Part shown: piece after piece, positions 55,035 to 64,000 of the stretch
How the letters are laid out: every line of letters starts with the position of its first letter
Numbering within the stretch: the stretch's first letter is position 1
Origin: Holothuria scabra
Lineage: Eukaryota; Echinodermata; Holothuroidea; Aspidochirotida; Holothuriidae
Direction: 5' to 3'
NCBI GenBank assembly: GCA_037179385.1
Contig: CM074193.1
Coordinates: 40,146,846-40,210,845 of the forward strand
DNA: 64,000 nt
Position numbers and translations under genes: made by a program
Notes under the pieces: model-generated
Database searches by the model: none
Told to the model about the DNA's origin: nothing
What the model saw: the letters and a program-made list of their open reading frames with translations, nothing else

Positions 55035-55400
55035 TCTCACATACCCCGCGCTCGAGGTAACACTGTATTACCTCACGCTCGAGTAACGTGGGAACGCGGG
55101 TTAACGCGGGGTCGGTGTTAAAATTTCGATCCACCTCAAATCGCAGGGTTAAGCAGTTTTAAACATCATGTTTGTTTTAATCAAGCAAGGTCACAAGTAT
55201 TTATCGCACTGATGACAGGTATTTTCTTACATTTTGCTGTAATCGGTGTGTGAAATATTTGGTCTCGTTACTATGGTAACACTATCCAATCAACGAAACA
55301 CTGGGTACGTGAGAACACAGACTGGAAAACACGGGGTTAGCCTGCGGTTTTGTCTGATTGTAAACAAGAGTTAACACTGGGTGTTGCGGGGTATGTGAGA
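55035..55400. mobile_element. 366-bp MITE inserted in element copy 7
   Basis: Ends are tctcacataccccgc and gcggggtatgtgaga, exact inverted repeats of 15 bp. The sister copy (61011 onward) lacks this piece at the corresponding place (around 61540-61560), which supports insertion after duplication. Confidence 0.85.
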
Positions 55401-55789
55401 CCAAGTCTAAAGAGACATCTGAACAGAGATGTGTAACCTTGGCTATTACTGACGGCAATTTTTGCTTTATGGGGGAAATGCCCCACCCATTGTCTATGGT
55501 ATCCTTTGCAAATTAACAAAAGCAGATATCCCTATTAATCCATAATTTAACAAGACTTTTAATTCGCCTTTTGTCTACTTATACTGTAGGTACAGCATAA
55601 CATACAGTACAGGTTTTCCTTGTTTGATACACAGTATACAACATTATGCTTGCTCTTATTACCTGAACTACTTTTAAATGACAGCAGCAATGCAAAATAA
55701 AATCTTAATACTTTTGAAAAGTGTCATAAAGGGTAATCTTGAAGCAATGGTTCTATGCATTAAGCTTTATGATACACTTTGTTTTTTTT

Positions 55790-55807
55790 TTTTTGGGGGG
55801 GGGGGGG
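55790..55807. repeat. T-run followed by G-run
   Basis: A run of T and then about 13 G. Similar long G or C runs occur at 10360, 16070, 17265, 26150, 27787, 29547 and 38230. Confidence 0.8.
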
Positions 55808-57489
55808 AGAAGTGACATGAATAAAAATGAAATGTGAGACAAGAATTCCCACTCGATGATGATATTTGACATAGCTATATAATCCTTCACACAGGGGTTA
55901 CTTTTTTGGTGCGGTTATCCAGATATAAGCAGAGATGAGGCAAGTAGTATGCTGATTCATTTTATGCTATCAAAAATTTAAAACAAATTCTTGAATGAAA
56001 CTAAGTGACAAATAATCACTGTAGAGCATATTGAAACTGTAAAGCAGAAACACCAATCTAGACAGACACCAATGTTTAAAGTTTTGTTCAACAAAATTCC
56101 TCATACAAACACACTATTTGTTCAATTCCACCAGCTTCTATGTAAAGGAGTTAATTTCTGAAGGGTGTCAATCTACAGTATTTCTAAGATGACTTTCAGT
56201 TTAGAAACTTGATCAGTGTACATGAACTTCTCCATCTCCAGACAATGGCTAGGCAAACAACTTTTATTTGTGGTCAGATGAGACAAGATAATGTGGACAG
56301 TTATTTTATGCTGGATTTAGCAGAGGTGTGACTTTCATGGAGGTCTGACATTTTGACCACAAAAAGAGTACTGAATGCCTGCAGGGAATGGCAGGAAATA
56401 GGAGTATATACAAACAATGGGCTGTCATGGTTATGTACTGAGATAAAAATAAGCTTTCTTCAGAGGGTTTGTAAGAGTCAATTAACACCACTTATACAGT
56501 AAAAAGCTTAAGTCAATTGAGCTGTATGTTTGTATGAGGTAATCCTTCAGGACACTGTGGGGATAACTGGCAGTCAACTGTGAAAAATTGGGCGAGATAA
56601 CTGTGACCAAATGGCAAAGAATGGGTCAGTCACAATTTGATTCACTCTATTAGGCAATGACAGTTCATGTGCGCTGAAGGGTATTTGACACCAAATGATC
56701 AGTGTAAATTAGGTTCTTTTTTGTAAAACTAACTAACTGTGGTATATCTAATTAATCAATTCCCACTTCCAATTAATGCATGCTTGCATGCACATGTCCT
56801 CATGAGGACAGTAGGCACAAGGTTTGTCAAATATTAGCACTTTTTGCCACTAAATTTAATGTTTTCTTCAGGTTTTCTTTAAGGTTATTGAAAAAGCAAT
56901 GTAGGTATGTTATAAAAGAGATTCTTGTGCATCACACAGAGTACTCTCTGTTCAAAGTTTATACTTATGAAGTTCCATATCAGTCATCTACGTAGTGTGC
57001 ACAGAAGCATCTTCTAATATTTTCAGACTATGTCCCTAAATGACCCTTATACAGACTGTTTAAACTCACATGTTCCACATCAGTTTCATGAAAATCTATT
57101 TACTTGTGGCTGCAAAATCAGCATACTTATGAGCATTGAAGCATGTATGCCAGCCTGATGAACAGATTTTGCCTTTTAAGATTTTATATTTTGCTCTGCC
57201 CACGTTTTCATGTATTAATACTTGGAACTTAATGTAATAACAGGGCACAATTTCATGCCAGAATCAACATACTGTACAGTAACTACCATGTGATTTGCCT
57301 TTTTGTGCACCTTAGACCTTCTTCCTATGAGTTTGCTTCAGTACTTTACAAATGCATTTTCAAAATTACCTCACTAAAGAATTTACATAGTGAAGTTAAT
57401 AAACTGTTCCAAAAAAATTGTATACCCTATGCCTATTACATTACACATGCCAAATTATTCTTACCCTTTCACCCTAACCGCTCATGGAT

Positions 57490-58130
57490 ATTAACTTCAA
57501 CAGTTATATACTCTTTTGAGATATAGTGTTTGCAAGGTTTAGATGTTTTGAACTCTGATGACCCCAAATGACCTTTTACATCCAATAAAAACAATAGGGG
57601 TCATCTACTCAATATGGACAATCCACTTAGTAAATATGAGATTCCTGGCAGTTACCTTTCTTGACATATGGTGTTTACAAGTTTTTGAGCTTTTCATCTC
57701 TGATGACCCCAAATGACCTTTGACCTCCACCAAAAATAATTGTGATCATCTACTTAATATGGGCAATCCACCTGCTATGTATGAGATCCCTCACATTTAC
57801 CCTTCTTGAGATACAGTGTTTACAAGGTTTTGACCTTTTTCCCTCTGGTGACCCCAAATGACCTTTGACCTCCATCAAAAACAATAGGGACCATCTACTC
57901 AATATGGACAATCAGCAAGGTAAGTATGAGATTGCTCACATTTTTCCTTCTGGAGATATCGTGTTTACAAGCAATTTCCAAGGTATTTACATTTTGACCT
58001 CTGGTGACCCCAAATGACCTTTGACCTCTACCAAAAAAAATAGGGACCATTTACTCAATGTGGACAATCTACATGCCAAGTTTGAGATCCCTGGGGGTTA
58101 CCGTTCTTGAGATATCGTGTTTACAAGCAG
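57490..58130 (+). repeat. Tandem array of ~150-bp units with DR1-type cores
   Basis: Units at about 150-bp spacing, each with gaccccaaatgaccttt, gacctccaccaaaaa, caatagggaccatctactca and gagatatcgtgtttacaag. These are the least diverged units in the window. Confidence 0.9.
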
Positions 58131-58137
58131 GCGTCGC

Positions 58138-58165
58138 ACACACATATACACACACACACACACAC
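58138..58165. repeat. (CA)n microsatellite
   Basis: CA repeat with a TA interruption at the 3' side of the array. Confidence 0.9.
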
Positions 58166-59429
58166 ACGACATCACCATCGAATAGATTACTTGCCTGCCT
58201 TCGGCAAGGAATCAAAAACTGAATTTATGCATTGAAACAGTATCTTTGATCCCTTTAAAGTTTAATAAGCAAGTTGATGACACTTGTTGACATCTTCACA
58301 TGTTAATATCTGTAATCTGTTTACATAATTCACACTGCTCATTTGGAGTCAGCTGGCCTGCTGCGGGCGCAGTTCCTGCATGTACAGATAACAGTACTAT
58401 ATGTACAGAACTGAAAAATGTAAGGCCCAATTCTCCCACTCCAAAATCCAAACAGTACCAAGTACCTTAAAGTTCTAGAGCAGTCACAGTCGTGTTAAAA
58501 TTATTTTGAAACAGCTACTAAATTTTGCTATTTTTCTGTCATTTTTCTTCAAAGAAACTTTTAGGATATTTTAAGGCTGAAACATTCAACATTCAAAGTA
58601 AACCAGAGTATCACTACTTGTAAATTTCAGTGAAAAACACATTGTCACATGATTATCAAGAGCCATAACAATTTTGATTATTATCCCAGCTTGTTCAAAT
58701 TGGGGTGACTGCATTTGCCCTTTAAGTTTTTTTTTTTTTTTGCCCTATTAATCCCTGCCCACAGAAGTCTGAACATATGAATATACTAAGTTTATGACTA
58801 GAACTAAGCAGTGCATTCATGCAGCAGTGGCCTATTTGTGCATTAATTTCAATAGGGCATGCATAGGTTCAAAGATATGTTTCAATTATTAACTTGTCCA
58901 ACTGTACACTACACTTCTAGTTGCAATGTATGCTAAACCACTAGCTAGTGGCAATTACCTGTAGTAGTTGCATGCAAAGTGCGTGACTGCTCTACTATAT
59001 ACACATCTATGGTAGGGGGAAGGCCTACACTATAGCACACTGTCCATACAGCTTACAAAATAAAAGAAGTAAATGCTATGCATCATCTGAAGGTTAATTC
59101 TCTCCATAAGTTTCTCTAAATGTCACTGACTCACAATATACTGTTAGGGTGGAAGGATTATTGTTCAACAATTACTCACCTTTTACCAATCAAACAGAAA
59201 CTGTTCTCACAAACTATAATGTACAGTATTCTGCCACAGCTAGCTCTTCAAAATGGCAGCACAACTGAATTCAAACTGAGCTTCCTAAAGGTGCACAACC
59301 AATTACAAAAGGGCTCATATGACTTCTTTCTTGTTTATCAAACCATTTTATTGGCTGGTTGCAGCTGTGGCATTCATCAAATTCAAAAATAAATATTTGA
59401 CCTCCAAACTGATCATGTGAATGCTAAAG

Positions 59430-59620
59430 ATTGGGTTGAAGGGTATTTCGAATGCTATAGCTTTCAGATAGCTTTCAAAATAGCATTCAATAGCCTTCAA
59501 AAGTTTGCAGCGAATGCTACACTAAGTGTGAATGGTATCAAAGCTAAAATATCAGTTTTATACCATTCGAATGGTATTTGAAGGGTATTTGAAGGCTATA
59601 ATAGCCTTCTTATTTGGTAA
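59430..59620. repeat. Second gaatgctat-type element
   Basis: gaagggtatttcgaatgcta at the left and gaagggtatttgaaggctat near the right, ending ttatttggtaaggg. Related to 52700-53050. Confidence 0.55.
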
Positions 59621-60149
59621 GGGTGTAATCAAACTTGATATTATCCCCAATAAACAATACACAATGTGGTCAGAGAGAGAAAAACACCCATTGTATTTTT
59701 CTCAGAAGTTATTTTCACCTGCTCTCAAGTAAAACTTGCTATTACTTTAAAACAACCTACCATTTTTCCTGTTTGCTATCTCTACACAGAAAACAGGGTT
59801 TATTCAGCAGCTAAGCAGAAAGCAAGTGATTAATGGGGTGTGATAATAGAATGAGGATTAGGTTACCCCACATAGCACAGCAGTATTAAAGATACATATT
59901 GTACTGTATAATCCATGCATTGCTTCCACTGGCATAGAGACCAGTTAAATGCACATGTGCTCAGTGAAATCTACAGATTTCAGTTATTGCCCTCTTAAAA
60001 CTTTGAATGATTCGAAATATGTGTACAACCCGAGGGAATCATTACTGAAAGAACGTTTTAAAGCCGTAAAGGTGTTTGAGTTTTTAAGCATGCAAAACCA
60101 GGTGATATTAAAAATCTGTTGAACCTATCTTTATCTAGCTTACAAGATT

Positions 60150-60650
60150 TTCTAAATAACCTTTCCAGTAGTTGACCTCCAGTGACCTTGATGACCTTTG
60201 ACCTTAACCAACACAGATTGATTTGATATATCCCTTCTACCTTAAAATACTGTGTTAAAACCCTTTTTAGTGTATGACCCCTGGTGACCCCAGATGACCC
60301 CTTGACCTTCACCAAACATATCAGATTTCATCCTTACACCATAACACATCCACACACCAAGTATGACATCTATCCAAGTTTCCCACCTAGAGATATTGTG
60401 TTGAGAAGGTTTTTAGTTTTTTTACCTCTGATGACCCCAAATGACCTTTGATCTCCACCAAAAACAATAGGGCACACCTTCTCCCTATGACAAATCTATG
60501 TACCAAATCCAAGTTCCATCCAACCTTCCCTTGTTGAGTTAGAGCGTACCGAAGCAAGTGTCACACACACACACACACACCTACACACACACACACACAC
60601 ACGCCAACCTGACTACATAGGTTCCTTTGCTACCGCAAGGAACCAATAAC
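60150..60650 (+). mobile_element. Tandem-repeat element, variant 3' end, copy 8
   Basis: Three units with tgacctttgacctt, ccctggtgaccccagatga and aaaaacaataggg, a CA tract at 60563-60603, then ggttcctttgctaccgcaag and gaacc. This is a hairpin end like other copies but with a different loop and stem. The 5' end is not recognised. Confidence 0.6.
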
Positions 60651-61010
60651 CAGAGACTCTGAAGCTCTTTTCACTTTGAACAAAATTTAAGTAGCCTATA
60701 CGCTAGAACAGATGGTAGGATTGCCTTCAAAGGTCCCAGGCTGCCTTACCCCAATGTTTCACCTTCACTGCAAAGTTGAGAAAAACAATTACCAGCAAGC
60801 ACAGCAGAAGTGAACTTTTGAACAGTAGCGCATGCAATTTTCTCTCCCTTTTCATAAAGTATCACATAAGCTTTGATCAGACTTCATGCATTAAGTCACT
60901 TATTTCTATCCTGAAAGGACATGCCCCACTTGTAGGTGAAGCCTACCTTATGGGTGCAAATGCATGAAATCTGATCATGCGCGTTCGGTCTGCATAACGT
61001 TTTGAAAACT

Positions 61011-64000
61011 AGAAAGCCAAAAGGCTTAGTGATTCCTTGCCATATGATATATTGTAATAATGAGCATGGATTCCCACATGAAAAGCATGAGATCCCTCAC
61101 AAATACTGAGGTATACTAGTAAGGCCAAAACCTTTTGAGATCATGTGACCCAAAATGACCTTTCACCCTCACTTTAAACAATAGGGAGCAACTACCTAAA
61201 AAGACCATCAACATGCTAAATATGAGCAATTCACAAACTGAGTATGAGGTCCCTCCACAGTTCAATGACCACATAAAAATGTCACGTCTTCAAGGTTTTG
61301 CCCTTTTGTGATCCCAACCTTTGACCTCCACTAACAAGAGAAATCTCCCATGCAGTTATGATGCTGGTAAACTATGTTGTCTATTAACTTGATAAAGAGA
61401 TATTTTTGAAACATGCTCCTTTAAATCAAAATTTCGGGTACTGAGAATGGCTCTCTATATAATGATGTCTCTATGATCCAAAAAGTTGACTGCATTGAGG
61501 TTAGTGTCAGAACAAGCCGTGATCCTAACATTCATCCATAAATTGGAACATACAGTAGAGACATCTCAACAGAAAGGTGTAACCTTGGCTATTAGTGGTG
61601 GTCCTTTTGTATTTGTTTTTTGGTGTAATGCCCTTCCCAATGACTATGATGTCCTTGAAAATTAACAAAAAATGGGAACCCTATTAATCCAAAAATTAAC
61701 AAGATTTGTAATTTGCCTTAAATTGTCTGCTTGTAGGAACACCAAATAACAGAGTACAAGTCAAGTATCCTTTGTTTGATACAGAGTATATTTATAGATG
61801 TACAGTACTTTCTGAAAAACAAGCCTTACTTAGGGCTAAATAAGTGTCAGACACTATCTCTAGACAGGTAGGAAATGGTTAAATGCATTGAGCTGTATGA
61901 TTCAATGAGAAAACCCCTCAGGACACTGTGGCAGTCAAATGTGATAAATTAGGTAAGACAACAGTGACCAGCAATTTTCACAGCCTCTGGTGGGTCAGTT
62001 ACAATTTGATTCATTCAATTAGACAATCTCAGTTCAAGCATGCTCAGGGGTATTTGATCCAAATAGACAGTTATTTAGTTCTTTTTACGAGCGAATGCGA
62101 AGTATAGCAGCCGCTTTATAGACTTGTTACAGTGTTTTTATTTTGTGCCTTGTTGGTTTTGTTACTTTTTAGTGTTTGTAAATTAAAAGGCGTTGACCAT
62201 GAAAACAGATAATTTATTTAAGGATGTCTCAGGTTTCATCACACGATGAGGCATATTAGTTCAGGGATATTTCAATTACATGGTTCTTGGAACGACCAGG
62301 GAGTGACTATATGGGGTTCTCAGAAGCCCTTTCTATAGTTTTTGTCAACTGCCGTTCTTTATGACATGGTCGCTACCCTTCTTTTCTTACAGTTTGAAAC
62401 ATCCGAGCAATCTGTTGACGTGAAAGTTTCGGCGTTGTTGTAAAGAAAACATTGAACGGGTGACTTCTTTTCATGACCAAGGAACTTATAACTGTAACAA
62501 GAGCGACAAACTTAAGTTATATCTTATTTTGTTCAAAACTGAAGACGGTCACAGAGGGTTAGGAATAGAGAACGGATAAGATAACGTAGTCTCCCGGATG
62601 CGAAAATTGCGCAATATTAACTGCGTAGTTTTCTTCTGACCTAAACGTTTCAACTGAAACTTGAATCGCCTTTACCAATATGCGCTTGCTTTGCCGGTGA
62701 CCACGTGATCAGCCGAACGACGTGTGCTACAGTTGATGATATCAAGTGCTACCGCGGCTTAAAAAGGTCATTTCGAGAGTTTGATGTGTTTCAGTGGAAA
62801 GTCAAATATGGGCCATGCGCAAGGCTTTATTTGCTTAGCCGCATCGAAATAACTTAGTTAACCTCAACCCAAGTTGTTTTGTTTTACATTTTGTAAATAT
62901 TCTCACATTAGATTCTTTTCATTGGTGGCTGTGCTAATAATTTAGCAATCTTGAAAGACAAATTTAAAATGGTTCCTTTGAGCAACCGTACTGTAAGGGA
63001 AAAGACTTTCTAGCTGCGCACCTATCCAACCAAAGGAAGAAGGGGAAGGTGAGAAATTTTATACTGGTACTGTTTATGTTGTTGACAATTATGGTAGAAA
63101 TGGGAAGAGAGATCTCTGACGAGGGAGTAGCAAAATGAAAGACTGCGTGGTTATCTCTCTTTATTCATTAGCCACTCGAGATGATAGTTAATTTACATCT
63201 CTTCTGATCTGAAAGTGCTTACTATGTTGGTGATAATGCGATGCATATACATACAGGTGATACGGTTGAACTGCCGAACCGTAATAAGCACTGCCCTCGA
63301 ACAATACTGAGAACACTAAGGAAGTTTAAAAAATGAAATTGTCATTCGTGAGGAAATTTTGATATTTTGAACTGCCAATAATATGTGTGAAATTCTGACA
63401 GTTTTGGCTACGGTCGGAAATTATTAATAAAACAATTCTTCTGCAATCGAAGCACTTCTATTTTCTAGATCTAGTAGAAAATATCATCCACCACCTGTTT
63501 TGTTTAGTCAATTTTAACATCATATATACGAATCACTCATATGTACTTTTCTAAACGTCGAGCTTGTAGCATAAACAATTCTGTTTCCCTTTCTTCACAT
63601 AACTAATGTTTCACCTGTATAAATTTTCAACACTGATATCCTTTTCTGAAATGCGCAAACCTCTTCATCATAACAAATTCACCATCTACTGCCTGTTCGT
63701 ATCAAGGAGTGGCTAAAATTTAGCAACTCTGTCAATATCCCTAGAACCGTTAGACCGCCTCCATTCGCGAGTATGAATGCCTTGCATTCTAGTTATAAAA
63801 CTAATTACCCGTGGTGTATTTAATTATCTAGTTCCCACTTACATGTCCTTAGGAGGACAGTTGCACAAGGTCTGTCTGTAACTTTTGACAATCGTTGATA
63901 CTAAATTTAATGTTATCTTCATTTTTTCGTTAGGGTTATGGAAGAAACAATGTTTGTATGCTCTAAAAGAAATTTTGGTCAGCATACCTATGACAAAGAT
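61011..64000 (+). mobile_element. Second copy of the long tandem-repeat element, incomplete
   Basis: The 5' end is agaaagccaaaaggcttagt then gattccttgcc. It matches 54451-57000 block by block: a gcattgaggttagtgtc block, gtgtaaccttggctatta, caggacactgtgg, and a tgggtcagt(c/t)acaatttgattca-like block. A 1.7-kb stretch (about 62088-63798) is absent from the other copy. Homology resumes at 63799 (cttacatgtcct, actaaatttaatgtt) and runs to the window end. Confidence 0.8.
62088..63798. other. 1.7-kb segment unique to the second copy
   Basis: Relative to copy 7 this segment is inserted (or was lost there) between gttctttt and aaactaa. Less AT-rich around 62580-62830, with a CACGTG E-box at 62702. 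I see no convincing ORF or terminal repeats. Confidence 0.5.

Larger units (their letters stand above)
54451..58215 (+). mobile_element. Long tandem-repeat element (Helentron-like), complete copy 7
   Basis: The 5' end is ctagaaagccaacaggctta followed by gtgattccttgcc. The 3' end is ttgcctgccttcggcaagg aatc at 58194-58215. About 3.0 kb of middle sequence, also present in the copy at 61011, precedes a block of about five 150-bp units (57490-58130) and a CA tract (58138-58165). No transposase or Rep/helicase reading frame recognised. A 366-bp MITE is inserted at 55035. Confidence 0.75.
52273..64000 (-). other. Upstream intron (at least 11.7 kb, probably incomplete)
   Basis: No exon found upstream of 52272. 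It contains a gaatgctat-rich element (52700-53050) and relative (59430-59620), MITEs at 53700-54116 and 55035-55400, a complete long tandem-repeat element (54451-58215), a variant array (60150-60650) and a second element copy from 61011. 58216-59400 shows nothing except a T17 run near 58730. Confidence 0.6.

Noticed and set aside
58970..59185. Two good minus-strand donor-like sites (gtaatt near 58975, gtgagt near 59178) considered as ends of the missing F5/8C-A exons
   Set aside because: The sequence upstream of each has no F5/8C features and wrong or unsupported phase.
62384..62445. Plus-strand acceptor-like ttcttttcttacag followed by 16 codons to a stop
   Set aside because: Isolated; no upstream plus-strand exon and it lies in a repeat-element insertion.

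Overview
The window is nuclear DNA from an animal, most likely a marine deuterostome invertebrate. I favour an echinoderm or close relative, from the extracellular domain repertoire and the repeat families, but I cannot name the species. It is AT-rich, intron-dominated and full of transposon debris, with no bacterial-style gene organisation. I recognise no tRNA, rRNA or CRISPR array.

One gene explains all the convincing coding sequence. It lies on the minus strand and runs at least from 52272 down to 219, open at both ends. I reconstructed 19 internal exons (3916 nt, about 1305 residues). Reading frame and intron phase agree at every one of the 18 junctions. The protein is a secreted or membrane-anchored mosaic. 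In transcript order it holds: the last third of an F5/8-type-C (discoidin) domain, two complete F5/8C domains, a C-type lectin-like domain (CTLD-1), a calcium-binding EGF domain, a cysteine-free acidic Ser/Thr/Tyr linker, three CUB domains, and two more CTLDs (CTLD-2 and CTLD-3). Every intron at a domain boundary is phase 1, the signature of exon shuffling. Introns inside domains are phase 0, 1 or 2 and differ between copies of the same domain. The signal peptide, start codon, 3' end and any membrane anchor lie outside the window.

Layout by region: 1-9 kb, CTLD-3, CTLD-2 and the second half of CUB-3. 10.5-16.6 kb, first half of CUB-3 and CUB-2, separated by an intron almost filled by a 5.1-kb element with arms of about 640 bp in inverted orientation. 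18-24.3 kb, CUB-1, linker, EGF and the second half of CTLD-1, with two tandem-repeat elements between them. 24.3-34 kb, a 7.3-kb intron of transposon debris inside CTLD-1. 34-43.3 kb, F5/8C-C with the tail of F5/8C-B. 43.3-52.3 kb, a large intron with a dead LINE tail, then the body of F5/8C-B and the tail of F5/8C-A. 52.3-64 kb, upstream intron with MITEs and two copies of a multi-kilobase repeat element.

The dominant repeat family has a core of roughly 140-150-bp tandem units, a (CA)n tract and ends that are inverted relative to each other. This resembles Helentron-associated non-autonomous elements. Most units carry a near-perfect DR1 nuclear-receptor half-site pair. No self-contained new molecular system is visible. 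The unusual points are the domain architecture, the DR1-loaded repeats, the giant intronic hairpin, a 70-bp almost perfect palindrome and a poly(T) insertion with clear target-site duplications.
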